In this document: in pieces, positions 11,713 through 23,205 of the stretch | Layout: the number at the start of each line of letters is the position of its first letter | Position numbering within the stretch: the first letter of the stretch is position 1 | Assembly: GCF_963583255.1 (NCBI RefSeq) | Contig: NC_084815.1 | Location: 12,633,724-12,697,723, forward strand | Length of the DNA stretch: 64,000 nucleotides | Source of the DNA: Pyrus communis | Lineage: Eukaryota > Streptophyta > Magnoliopsida > Rosales > Rosaceae | Direction of reading: 5' to 3' | Notes under the pieces: model-generated | Told to the model about the DNA's origin: nothing | Seen by the model: only the letters and a program-made list of their open reading frames with translations | Databases searched by the model: none | Translations under genes and position numbers: made by a program

Positions 11713-13448
11713 ATGGGGAGTGAGATCGTGTGTGAGTCCTGGTTCGGTAGTTTGAGGTTCTCATGGAGTCATGTGGCTGAGGCTGACAAGCCGGTGATTG
11801 GCATTCTGGCGTTTGAAGTTGCTGGGTTGATGTTAAAGGTGGTTGATTTATGGAATAGTGGGAGTGAGAATGAGATGCTTAGGTTGAGGGAAGAGGTTGT
11901 TAACTCGATTGGGGTCAGAAGGCTTGTGTCTGATGACGACTATTACTTGATGGAAATTGCAGTGAATGAGACAGTTGAGAATTTGGGATATCTGGCAGTG
12001 TCTGTTGTCAGGCTTGGGAAGAAGTGCACCGACCCTGTGTATCACCGTTTTGAAGAATTTTTTGATGACCCTGTGGAGAATGGTTTTCAGTGGTTTGGGT
12101 GGCCATACAAGTGGAAGAAAATGGAGAGGAAAGTGAAGAAAATGAAGAGATTTGTTGAAGCAACAATGCAACTATCCCAGGAGCTGGAAGTGCTGGCAGA
12201 GCTTGAGCAAACTCTGAGCTGAGTAGAATGCGCGCTAATCCTGATGTAAATCGGGTAAAATTGCTCAAGTTTCAACAGAAGGTAATGTGGCGGCGTCAAG
12301 AAGTAAAAGGTTTACAAGAGATGTCTCCATGGAGTAGAACATATGATTACACTGTCCGACTTTTGGCAAGATCCCTTTTTACAATGTTAGATAGGATAAA
12401 GCTTGTCTTTGGATTTCATCAAATGGCTTTGGGACAGGGAATGGATAGCTCTGAAGTTATCAATTCCGTTTGTCTTTCTCGCAGTCATTCATTTTCTGCT
12501 CTTATGCACTCTTCTGTTCATCCATCTGATGGTAATCTATGTGGGTCTGGACCTCTTGGGAGGTCGCTTGCAAAGACGAGGCTTAATGCTTATAAGAATA
12601 GAACAAACAACCAGCGGCAACCTCATCACCAGTCATCCATCCAACATGGAAGTTACTCCCAATTAAAACCCAAACAGTTTGCTCATGTTGGTACGTTTGA
12701 AGGATGCATGACTGGTGGAAGTAATTCTCCTGTTTTTGAGAGCTGCAAGCCTGAAATGGGTGGTTCTATGAGGTTGAGAAGTACTGGTATCAAACATTTT
12801 GATAGCTTAAAGTACACACATATGGGATCCCAATCTTTCAGTCATGGCATCTATTCTAAACCATCCCTGTTCAGTTCAAAATGTACACTACTGAATGCTC
12901 CACCGTCTACCCTTGGCGATGCTGCTCAAGCGCTCCATTACGCACATGTGATTGTTTTGATTGAAAAGATAGCTTCATCACCTCACTTGATCAGCCCTGA
13001 CGAAAGATCTAATCTTTACAATATGTTGACCAAAACTATAAGGACTGCCCTGAGAGCTAGACTGAAGTTCTATGCCAAAACTATGGGCTCATCTGTCTAT
13101 AATCCCGACCTTGCAGGAGGGTGGAATCTGGCGATGGAGCAGATCTTGGAATGGCTTGCTCCACTAGCCCATAACATGATACGGTGGCATTCTGACCGCA
13201 AAATTATGAAGCAGCAGGAAGTTTCCAAGACGTATGTGCTTCTGGTCCAGACCCTCTACTTCGCAAGTCAGGCTAAAACTGAAGCTGCAATTACAGAGCT
13301 GCTCATAGGTCTGAACTACATGTGCATGGTTGACGAACTTAATAGGAAGGCTTTGCGGGACGCTGGTGGCAGCCGACCATACGATGATTATATGCTCAAA
13401 CGGGATGAAATTTCCCAACAAATTCTGGAGACGGCAATAGCGTTTTGA
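11713..13448 (+). CDS. PSI-like DUF3475/DUF668 protein, frame broken by a 5-bp duplication
   Basis: The locus encodes a plant PSK SIMULATOR (PSI)-type protein. The N-terminal DUF3475 (IGILAFEVAGLMLKVVDLW, residues about 29-85) and the conserved WKKMERKVKKM / LEVLAELEQTL helix lie in 11713-12222. After a frame change the protein continues from 12228 (RVKLLKFQQKVMW, MSPWSRTYDYTVRLLARSLF). The C-terminal DUF668 covers about 12900-13400 (LGDAAQALHYAHVI, RTALRARLKFYAK, WNLAMEQILEWLAPLAHNM, ETAIAF end). The break is a perfect tandem CTGAG CTGAG at 12214-12223; one unit fewer keeps frame. Everything else is intact and codon-like, which suggests a recent mutation or sequencing error. Arabidopsis PSI genes promote growth in the phytosulfokine/brassinosteroid context, probably near the plasma membrane; that role is from family knowledge. 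The CDS is intronless. Confidence 0.85.
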
Positions 13449-14965
13449 ACTTGCATTATAAGATGAAGATGTTCAATCAATGAAGTGATTTAGAGAAGCA
13501 TGAGTTACATGACAACACTTCGAAGAGGTATTTCTAAGCGATCGGATATCGAATAACTCCACTATTGAGATGTTTAAAGCATCAAATTAACACGTTTCGC
13601 TTCTCTTTTTGTATTTTGTTTTTCTTCTTGGAACTCAAAAGAATCTTTCATTTGTTCATATGATGGATGAATTGGGGGCCAACGGTCACTTTCTTGTAAA
13701 GCATATCTTGTAATTCGAAACTCTGCGGCATCACGGAATGGTATATTTGCACTGCTCTTTTGACATATCCATATCTGTTTTTTGGAAGTTGAAATGATTG
13801 CCGCACTCCCTTTTGCCCTCCTCGACTCCTACGCCTCATTTTGTTCCTTGATTCTCATTCGATCTATTCAATCTGATGACTACAAGAAATGTCTAAAGAG
13901 GATTGCAAGATGTGAAAAGGCAAAAATCTCTCCTCTTTCGGAAGTAGTACAGGCTCGCATTAGGCAAAAAAACCAACAAACCGGGAAACCGAAGCAGACC
14001 AAGGGAAAACAATCGAAGATAACTGAGTTGACCAAAATTGAACTCAAACCGAACTGAACCAAGCATAGGCTGTATCTTGTAACACCACTAACCAGTCTTT
14101 AACTTGGAAATATCATATTTTGCTATGGTTAGTCCTTGTGGGCAAGTTTTGACTGTTGGTTAATTATGTTCTTCGTATGTATCAACGGTCAGAAATTGTC
14201 CATGTGTTGACTGCATTGTTCGTATTGTGATTCTGATTCAACTAAGACCAATCACTTAAGGACATTAGGTAGCCGGTTGGACCCTTATATACCAACTACA
14301 AGGCAAAATCCAGATGAGTAACTTTTTGTTATGTAATTTTTACTAATAAAAAACCATGCGTAATCACTCAATTGATCTCCTTTTCTACGCAATGATTCTT
14401 CAACAATGCCATACAACCTTCATTTTAAAACTTTTTTCACCCAACTTGTGGCTTTCACACATCTTATAATACAACGTTGTTGTAGCATATAAGTTGAGTA
14501 ACAGTTTGACGTAATATTATTATTTATTAGCAATAATGTTTCAATCATCTAATTGTATAAAAATAAATAGAAGGGTTCGGTAAAAATTGTCTATTATTTG
14601 TTACAATTGATTGACTAGACAACTTATAAAATTAGTTTTTTATAGAGATGATTTTAACAGAGTAAATTATAATATGAACAGTTTTGACTAGAAATACGAA
14701 TATATCTGAATCAGTCACTAAATGAATTGAGTAAGAATTCCTCCTTAATCTTGAGAAGCATTGTTTTTCAAAATAAATGAGCGTCAAAGTGGATTCTTAT
14801 CATGGCCATTGGTAAAAGCATTAATAGAACATTGTCACGCCTTTCAGTGAATAAATTTAGTGTTGGCCACAATATTCCAATATTAAACAAGTCGATTAGA
14901 ACCAAGCATTCAGGACACATGAACATCAATGGTGAAAGTCAACTATTCAAAAAGCATAACATGCA
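13449..14965. other. 3' UTR and intergenic spacer
   Basis: 3' UTR of the DUF668 gene followed by AT-rich spacer. The ~90-codon ORF at 13782-14057 has no recognisable family and is most likely chance. Confidence 0.5.
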
Positions 14966-15148
14966 CGTTATTTAGTACTATAGTCTAGTGTTATTCCTCT
15001 TTACTTGCAAGTGAGAGGTCTTCTTCACTTAGGTTTGATTATTGTCAAAGACGAATTTAAACCACATTATTGATAGCCTATTTTGAGGCTTAACCCACTC
15101 TCCCACCCCTTAGTGTAGATAATACCCTTTGTTAAAAAAAAAAAATAA
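14966..15148 (+). mobile_element. tRNA-derived SINE with perfect 10-bp TSD
   Basis: An internal Pol III promoter is visible: an A-box-like TCTAGTGTTATTCCT and a degenerate B box (AGGTTTGATTATT). The family body follows (AAAGACGAATTTAAACCACATTATTG, CCCTTAGTGTAGATAATA) with a poly-A tail. It is bracketed by ATAACATGCA at 14956-14965 and 15149-15158. It is the same family as the minus-strand copy at about 20164-20316. Position: just downstream of the P450 stop codon. Confidence 0.88.
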
Positions 15149-15212
15149 ATAACATGCAAGATCGTTGTCCAGAAGCAATCAGATGAGACATATCAAAAGT
15201 CTTGATCAAACC

Positions 15213-16985
15213 CTATAAGGAGCACTTCGTGGGCACCGCTAGCAATGGCTCAGATTTTCTCATTGTTATCCCCAAATTTTCCTTCCAATCCATGGTTTCT
15301 CTAGTAACATTTGCATCCAGTGACCAATCAAATTGGTGAAGCAACGTCCCCAATGTAAGATGCAGCATTCTATGAGCCAGAGGCACACCGGCACACATTC
15401 TTCTCCCAGCTCCAAACGGAATCAACTCATAATTCTGCCCCTTGTAATCAGTCTTTGAGCCTATGAACCTCTCGGGCTTAAACAACGTCGGCTCATCACA
15501 CCACACATCTGGATCTCTTCCAATTGCATAAACATTCACAAACACCTGTGTGTCTTTGGGTACAAAGTACCCCATGAAACTGGTGTCATGCATTGCCTTT
15601 CTTGGTACTAGGAAAGGAATTGGTGGATGCAATCTGAGTGTTTCTTTGATTATGCCCTGCAAGTATGGAAGATTATCGATATCACTCTCTTCAATCTTTC
15701 TGCTTGGGCCTATTACTCGATTGAGCTCGGCTTTCGCCTCGACAAGCGTTGCCGGGTTGCATAACAGCTCGGTCAATGCCCATTCTGTGGTGCTGCTTGT
15801 TGTTTCGGAACCAGCCATAAATATTTCCTGCACCACTCCACACATTTTCAGTTTCTCACCATTCATTCCTTAAGTGAAACGTGAAGGGTAATTAATGTTC
15901 TCGTGCGAGATATATATGTTGTCAGATGTCAATCTCGAACGCAACGTTAAGGCAATAATCAAGCTAATGATAATCCAAATTCACAATTTCTCAAGCAGTA
16001 TGACAATACAACATTTCAACAAATTTGAAGGTTAATTTAGAGCTAATAAAAAACTTACCAGTATGAAAATATTGAGATCGTGATCAGAGATTTTAGCTGG
16101 CTCGTCAATTCCGTTGCCTTCAAATTCAAGCAACACATCCAAGAAGTCCTTAGTTTTCTCTCCACCCAACTCCCTCTCTTGGAAGCGTTCTTTGACAAAC
16201 TTAGAGGCAATTTGTATAGCTTTTCCAAGATCCCTTTTCATCTTCCTCTTCAAGCCTTGCGGATCAAGCCACCTCAGCCATGGAAAAAAATCTACCACGT
16301 TGCCACTCCCATTCCACTCCATCAGTCCATTCATTGCTTTAAAAAACTCCATCCCTTCTTCCGAATTCGGATCCACCAAGTCCCTAGACAGCATGAGGTT
16401 GCCAAGAAGGTTGAAAGTCATAAGGAACACGAAACGCGCCACATGAACCCCACGCCCTTCTTTGACTTTGGACGCTTCCTCTTCAATCCACAACTGCATG
16501 TTGTCTATGCACTTTCTTCTTATGAAAGCCGTCTCGTTGATGCGTTTGTTCACCACCATCTCCACTGTCACTAACCGCCTCATCACGCGCCAGTGTGTGC
16601 CGTACGGGGCCATTGCCAGGGAACCTTTGTGGTAGTCATGAACTCTAGCGTTTTCGTTGACTGTGCGCTCTACAAATGAGAGGTCATGGTTCTTGAAAAA
16701 CTCTGCAGCTGCCTTGGCAGATTGAACTGACATAGTGTTTCTCACACCAAGTGTAAGCCAAATTACGGGGCCGAACTTGTGTCCTAGGTCAGTGAGAGTC
16801 CTGTGTGGCATTGTGCCAAGGTCGAACATGTTGCCGATTACAGGCCATCCTTTTGGTCCGGGAGGAAGCCTACGGTGACTCGAGTTTGATGAACTCCGGC
16901 GGATCAAGAAGATCAGAACTGGTAAAAAGAAGATTATCAAGCAGACAAGAAAATTCCACTCATTGAAGTTGAAGAAATGAAGCAT
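15213..16985 (-). CDS. CYP76A: Cytochrome P450, CYP76A-like
   Basis: Two exons on the minus strand: 16985-16059 (309 codons) and 15827-15213 (204 residues plus stop), giving 513 aa, the normal length for plant A-type P450s. The 231-bp phase-0 intron (16058-15828) has GTAAGT and TGCAG ends and lies just before the I-helix, as usual in the CYP71 clan. Visible features: N-terminal membrane anchor (residues about 11-28), proline hinge LPPGPKGWP (40-48), I-helix AGSETTS (314-320), K-helix ETLR (E371/R374), FKPERF (425-430) and heme loop PFGAGRRMCAG with Cys454. No stops or frameshifts. These are ER-bound monooxygenases using NADPH-P450 reductase; CYP76 members oxidise monoterpenoids, fatty acids and xenobiotics. 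The substrate here cannot be read from sequence. Subfamily call by motif resemblance (LVPRKA, TQVFVNVYAIGRDP). Confidence 0.93.
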
Positions 16986-17884
16986 TGTAAGGGTTTTGCT
17001 CTCTAAAATCAGTAGGATGTAAGCAAAGTTTTTGTTAATCTATAACTAGATTTCATAGGAAAGTCTCAATATATTAGCCTTTTGATTATTGTTTAGAAAA
17101 GGTAATAAAGAACATTATTGAATTAATTACGACCTTCGACAAAAAAAAAAAAATAAATAAAGAAGTTACGACCAGTTCTTAGGCAGTGATGTAAATATTT
17201 TAATCAATTTTTAGTGTTTATTTTGTTTTAAATTAGTTTATTTTTGAAACTAGAGAATCATTTTGAAAGAATCAACACAAGATTTGAAGGAATCATTTTG
17301 TCTCATATAACCAAAGTAAATTGAAAGAAATTAATTGGTATATTTGTGTGACGCATCTACCCACAGAAGACCTTGAAATGGCAACGTTTGATTGGATTAA
17401 TCCCTTGGACTTTCGGAGGACAAGACAACCCACCTTAATCATTTTTATATTAATACTACTCTTCGTATAACAATAAACGTGTTTGACCATAAGGTAGGAA
17501 AAATGATACCACTTTATAATATAACAGTTTAGTAATATTCTTTTGCATTTTTAAATGAGATGTTTTAAGTAAGAATCTCGTTTGTGATGAATTTAATACC
17601 TTTAATTCTCTATTTTTTTAATGTAAATATATCGTCGTATAAAAAAATAAAAAAAAAAAAGTTCCAGACTTACGATTTCTAATTTTGCACTGTTTTTTAT
17701 TTATTTATTTTTATTTTATTTTATTATTATCCTTAATTCTCATTGATTTATTTAATTCATTGGTGAGGAAAAAAGTGATTTAAATGCATGATTAGGGTTT
17801 TCAAGATAGTATGCATAATTCGACAACATTATCCAACAAAAATGCGATACATGTGAGATCACTTTGAACCTTATTGATTTTTGG
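16986..17884. other. P450 upstream region and AT-rich spacer
   Basis: The upstream region of the P450 gene on the minus strand; no confident TATA box was picked. At about 17525-17655 a degenerate plus-strand sequence with AAGTAAGAATCTCGTTTGTGATGAATTTAA and a poly-A end resembles an old copy of the SINE at 14966-15148. The rest is AT-rich without recognised features. Confidence 0.4.
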
Positions 17885-19495
17885 CAAATAAGATGGTAAC
17901 TTTTCGGCCACCAAGTTAGATTCATGAGAGTGACTGGTCAGTACATGCTATGTCTTCTTTACTAGGAGAGTGACTGGTCTTCAGTCATTGGTGTAAATGA
18001 CACCAGGACAAGTATGTAGGTGCTCAATAGTAAGTGAGTCTATTGAACGCAATCAACAAGGAGTTCTCATATTCATGCGACTCGAGAACTCGTGGTTGGG
18101 ATAATGCAAAATAATCATTTGACTTGAGACATCATAGTTGTCCTGTGGTTTGGTCTTAGTCTTTGACTGTGTTAAAGGCATTTTGTTTGAGGGCATCCTG
18201 GGAATAAGCTACTATTCATGTGAGCATGTGAATGTAAAACAAGGGATCTCTAACCTTCAAACCGTTGAGGGATAATACTCTATGTTATGATCAAGAATCC
18301 CTTGCCAGAGTACAAATGAGATTTAGGAAGTCGTTTCAAATCACATTCAAGGTAATCATATGGACAAGAGAATTATATTGGATAGTAGACATGAATAAGC
18401 TATCAACCAAACAATGTGATCAAGAGTATTAAATTAGAGAGAATCTGTATTGCATTGTAATCCTAAACTCAATAGGCTCTCCAACCTTTTTTGATTAGCT
18501 TATGTAGCCATGACATATTGCTAGGTGCCACTCATGGTTTGTGGAATCCCTGAAGATGTATAATTACTAAAGGAAAAGTAAGTTTCAATTCACAATTGAT
18601 TAGTAAGATTTCTAATCACTCATTGCCTCACTAAAAGGAACATAATGGATTGCACACCGTGTAAGGCAATGATTGAAGGACATAATGAAGTTGAGTAAGG
18701 ACAATTAAACAGTTTTATTGTATATGCAAAGATTAATTAATATGTTAATTAATCATACGAAAGGTTTTTTAGAATTTAAGTTCGTTTCGGATTTTAGGGC
18801 CCAAATAGATTTTCATCTACAAGGCCCATTGAGTTTCAGTTGTAGGACAACTAAAATTAAATGGGAATTATTTCAAAAACAACTTTATAGCTTTAACCAT
18901 CCATGCTAGGGTGAGTGTGATGGTGGACTTACTACAAGTTTGCCATTCACTTGAAAAGAGGTATAAAAGCAACTTTAAAGCTTTAACCTCTTTGGGCTTT
19001 CTTTGAGGAAAGATGAGAGAACACAAGCTCTCTCTTTCTCTCTAGAGAGGCTGGCCATATGGGAGAAGGAAGCTAGCATTTCCTTCCTCCCATATAACTC
19101 ATCTTTTTCCTTCCATCATCCGTGTGTTGAAACTTAGAGGCCTCCAACTTTAGTGGTTTTTGAAGAGTCTATTCTTCCATCCAAATCCAAGAAGACAAAG
19201 AACCAAGAAGCAAACTTCTTACATCCATATTCATGGAGCCAAGGAGTAAGGATGCAAAGGATTGAAGGCCTTTTCATGGGTGATTAACCTTTGTTAAGCA
19301 AAAAGGTGCTTCAAAGGTGTAACAAACCTTAACTCTCCTTTTGATTTTAGTTGAGTCTTGGTTAACACAACTACTAAGCTTCGAATTTCATGTTTTAAAT
19401 TTTGTTTTAGAGTGCATACAAGCATGCTTCTACCATTGTTAAATGCATGTATTATGTTGTTCAATGAACTTAGTTTATAAAAAAATTTCGTACAA
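17885..19495 (+). repeat. 5'-truncated copia-type LTR with degenerate PBS
   Basis: This stretch matches, in inverted orientation, most of the solo LTR at 27412-29023: shared blocks include CAGTACATGCTATGTCTTCT, GACAAGTATGTAGG, CAACAAGGAGTTCTCATA and GGTGATTAACCTTTG. Its start (the TGTTGAAAATG end) is missing. At its 3' end TTTCGTACA is followed by AGTAGTATCAAGATCC, a decayed form of the initiator-Met tRNA primer site TGGTATCAGAGC, so it was a 5' LTR on the plus strand. No gag-pol follows. Confidence 0.7.
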
Positions 19496-20029
19496 GTAGT
19501 ATCAAGATCCTATGTCTAGTAGTTGGTTCACCCTTTTGAGTTTTGTTGTTCATAGCTTATGATTTGAATATTGTAATAGTTATGAGCTTTATTCTTGACT
19601 CTTGGAATGTAAATTTTGAGTGAAAATTTGTCATCTCAAAAGTTGTAGATGTAGCTCAAATGAGCATGAGTTTTGGAGCTAAAATTTAGAGCATTTTGTT
19701 GGGGGAAATTTGGCAAATTCATGGGTGGATTTTTGGGTTCATGTTTGTCCTGTTCAAAGAGTATTAAAGTGACATTAGGAACCCCTAAGTACCCAAGTAT
19801 GTCAATATGTTAATCGTCTTTTGTTTGAGGGAGTTTTAGGTTTCTTTGGATGAAAAATGTTCATGAAACTCTTATGTGTTTTCATGAATGTTCTTCATTG
19901 TTCTTGTTGCGTTCTTCACGTTCATAACAAGAACAAAAAGTTTGGGAGTTTGATTCAAAATTACTTTGTGTTTAGTTTAGTTTTTGTTTGTCTTGGTTTG
20001 TGTGATTAGATTGGTAGTATTCCACTATT

Positions 20030-20150
20030 TTTTTGCCAAACAATAGATTTGTTAGATTAGATGTTAGATTAAGGAACTGACGGGGTTCGAACCTACACCG
20101 TGGTGCAAGGGCATCATTCCTTTCCATCACTATAGTAGAGGGCCACTTGT
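20030..20150 (-). mobile_element. tRNA-related SINE fragment
   Basis: The minus strand has an A-box-like TAGTGATGGAAAGG and a good B box GGTTCGAACCC, ending in an imperfect TAATCTAACATC repeat tail. It is a different family from the neighbouring SINE. It does not fold as a full tRNA on inspection. Confidence 0.5.
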
Positions 20151-20163
20151 GGTACTTTTCCAC

Positions 20164-20316
20164 TCATTATCTACACTAAGGGTGTGAGGGAGTAGACTAA
20201 GCCTCACAAGGCTAGCGATAGTGTGGTTCAAATTCGCCTTTGCCGAGAATCGAACCTAAAACCTCTAACTTACGAGTGAAGAGGAATACCACTAGACCGT
20301 AGTACTAAGCGGCCAC
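20164..20316 (-). mobile_element. tRNA-derived SINE (same family as 14966-15148)
   Basis: On the minus strand: CTTAGTACTACGGTCTAGTGG (A-box region), GGTTTTAGGTTCGATTCTCG (B box), then GGCGAATTTGAACCACACTAT and CCCTTAGTGTAGATAATGAG, aligning with the plus-strand copy near the P450. The TSD is not clear because the preceding SINE abuts it. Confidence 0.75.
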
Positions 20317-20729
20317 TTTCCTCTCACCTTTTGAATTGTGAAACTCACCAAAAGTTTTTCACACTATCTCTCTCTTCAAATCTGGCCACCCCTACAAGTC
20401 GGGTATTTTTGGGGGTTTCTTGCAATTACATAAAGTTTGATACTTTTGTGTATTTCACTTTACCCAATAGTTTATGTTTTTACATAAAGACCCAAAATCA
20501 CTAAATGACAAACTGTTTTGCTCCATCAATGAAGTTTTTGTAATTTTTTGGTTTTAATTGTAATAACATAAAGTTGTGAACATTTGTGCATTTACAAAGT
20601 GGCCCCAAAAGTTTTTGTTTTGCACAATGGGACAAAATATTTCCCCATCTTTAAATCTACGTGTCGCCTCCATGATTTATGGGATTATTTTTTGCTTCAC
20701 AGCAGTAACACAAGGCGTCATTAATTATT
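20317..20729. other. Spacer, nothing recognised
   Basis: AT-rich sequence without ORFs or repeats that can be assigned. Confidence 0.4.
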
Positions 20730-21192
20730 AGGAAAACTAACCAAAAGGGCTTGGAAACTTTGACTTTAACCAAAAGTCATGTTAGAACTTTATTTAATAG
20801 TTAGTATAAAGCCCAATACTCAATCAGCCTAACTAAAATGGCCAAACCAAAATAACATGCTGATTTGTTGATTTTACCCCTAATATTTTAGGTTAACTTA
20901 CCTTAGTTATTCAGTGAGTTTAGTTATTTTGAAATAAGAAGGCTTTGTTTGCAGAATAGAGTTCTTCGATCCTTTTTCTGCAACTGGTTGACGGTTTTGA
21001 GAGTCCATTTTGAAATCTTGATCATTGTTGTTCATCGTTTTACTGGAGTTCTGTAATCTAATCGTCTTTCTTCGTAGTTTCGTTAGAGTTTCATTTTTTG
21101 ATTGGAGCTTATCATCATTATATTACAGGGTTGAAGAAGATTTTGTTGTTTTGTTTTGCAAATAATTTGTTTAGTTTTGTATTGACTGATAC

Positions 21193-21831
21193 TGTCACAT
21201 CTCGGCCCGGGGCGGATCACTTTCCGGGCCCACTCCATCACCGTAGCACGATATTGTCCGCTTTGGGCTTACCATTCTCTCACGGTTTTGTTTTTGGGAA
21301 ATCACGAGCAACTTCCCAGTGGGTCACCCTTCATGGGATTGCTCTAGCCCCCTTCTCGCTTAACTTCGGAGTTCCTACGAAACCCGAAGCCAGTGAGCTC
21401 CCAAAAAGCCTCGTGCTAGGTAGGAATGGGAATATACATATAAGGATCACACCCCTGGGTGATGTGGGATGTCACAATCCACCCCCCTTAGGGGCCCGAT
21501 GTCCTTGTCGGCACATTTCCAGCCAGGGATTGGCTCTGATACCAATTTGTCACATCCCGGCCCGGGGCGGATCATTTCCCGGGCCCGCTCCACCACCGTA
21601 GCACGATATTGTCTGCTTTGGGCTTACCATTCCCTCACGGTTTTGTTTTTGGGAACTCACGAGCAACTTCCCAGTGGGTCACCCATTATGGGATTGCTCT
21701 AGCCCCCTTCTTGCTTAACTTCGGAGTTCCTACGAAACCCAAAGCCAGTGAGCTCCCAAAAGGCCTCGTGCTAGGTAGGGATGAGAATATACATATAAGG
21801 ATCACACCCCTGAGCGATGTGGGATGTCACA
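21193..21831 (-). mobile_element. Complete Cassandra TRIM (5S-rRNA-bearing LTRs), TSD GATAC
   Basis: Two 284-bp LTRs (21193-21476 and 21548-21831) flank a 71-bp internal domain. The domain holds a PPT-like GGGGGG stretch (CCACCCCCCTTAGGGG on plus) and, on the minus strand, TTGGTATCAGAGCCAA, the initiator-Met primer site. The target duplication GATAC is perfect (21188-21192 and 21832-21836). Each LTR carries a 5S rRNA-like segment on the minus strand (AACTCCGAAGTTAAGCGAG and GGGTGACCCACTGGGAAGT). There is no coding capacity; it is mobilised in trans. The two LTRs differ at a handful of sites. Confidence 0.95.
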
Positions 21832-22379
21832 GATACTTTGTTGGTTAATTTGTGTTCAGATTACAATATTTCAGTTTCTGAATTTCTCCATTTGTAGCTA
21901 TTTTGAAGAATTGCAGTAAATTTTATTTTAAATTTTTTATGTCTTGTTTATATTATATGTTTTGGGTAGATGTTTTAGTTTAATTTTCCCTTAGTTTTCA
22001 TATTTTTTTAGGAATTTTCCCTTGTTCATCACATTGTTTGTGTTTAGCATTTTAGAAATAGTGAAAGTCTTATTATAGTTTATGAAACAGTGGTTATTAT
22101 AATAATTTTTAGTTTTTTATTTGTTTTTTATTGTTTTGTTTTAAAAATAGTGTTGGTTTTTTGTTCTTTTATTTTTTTTTTATTTTTTTTTATGTATATG
22201 GTTTCAAAAACATTTATTGTTTTGTTTGAAAAATATTGAATTCAGTTTTGCAACAAATTCATAAACAATTGTGGTTATGTTTACATTTTGTTGTTGATTA
22301 TTGTTATATGTGTTATTAATATTTGTTTATTGATTTGTAATTTTTTTTTTTTTTTTTTTGTTTTAAATAGTTATAGAGA

Positions 22380-23205
22380 ATGGTAAACTAGCTCAGTTTA
22401 CATATGGTGGTTTATTCGGTGTTAGTTTTATTTGATCAACTTCTACATTCGATCAAATTTGTATTGATCTTTGTTCTAGGTTTAAGGGTTTGAGACTTGG
22501 TTGTTTTGAGTTGCGATATGCTTTGAATGAAAATCCTACTTGTCTCTTAGATTATGGTGTAGATGCTATGAATATGTTGCTGGTTCTTGATGTTGTTGGA
22601 AAATCTGTCGTATAAATATTAGTTATCGATAAATGTGCTCATTCTATAGTTTATTACCAACGGATAACGTATCTTCTTTGTGATGTACAATAGGCTTTAT
22701 GATTATTGTTAGTGAAAATGATTATTTAGGAAGTATGGTGTTCTTATGGTATCCATAATTATATGTCATGTGAATGAAATAGTTAGATAGAATCTGAGGG
22801 GCAAGTTTTTAAGGGAGATAGTGTTGATTTCTGAGATAAGTTGAAGAAGTTTTTTGTTGAATGGGGTTTCAATTTGAAGTATTTGAAGAATGATAAGAAT
22901 TGCATTAGTGCTCAGTGTTCTAGGAAGGAATCTAATGTTGTCTTTGGTGTGTGTATGCGTCTAAGTGTGATATTAATGACTTTTTCATTATTCGGAAGTT
23001 GTATAATGTGCATACATGCAAGGGTATGATTAGAAAGAAGAAAAACAAAGTTGTTAGCCATCAGTTTGTTGCTTTTCTCATCAAGGATAATGTTCAATCA
23101 AATCCTCTTATTAAACCGAAAGAGATTATTTCAAGCTTAAAACAGTTTGTTGCCTTGCACATCATTGCTTTTGAGAGCTTCAGTGTCTACTTCTTGATCT
23201 GTTAC
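22380..23205 (+). pseudogene. MuDR-type transposase N-terminal remnant
   Basis: Frames with several stops encode a PB1-like N-terminal segment (TYGGLFGVSF, RFKGLRLGCFELRYAL, about 22395-22620). They then encode a MuDR DNA-binding-domain pattern: KKFFVEWGFNLKYLKNDKNCISAQCS (described in part), KCDINDFFIIRKLYNVHTC and KPKEIISSLKQ (about 22840-23150). The Cys/His zinc ligands C...C...H.C are partly visible. The catalytic DDE part and SWIM zinc finger are not found downstream. Confidence 0.6.

Noticed and set aside
13782..14057. 91-codon ORF downstream of the DUF668 gene
   Set aside because: No family resemblance, Lys-rich end, no conserved context; probably chance.
20030..20316. tRNA-like A/B boxes
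   Set aside because: No cloverleaf or anticodon arm can be read; the sequences match SINE bodies and tails.
21098..21601. 167-codon ORF and similar ones at 32907-33221 and 29190-29489
   Set aside because: They are translations across Cassandra LTRs, not proteins.
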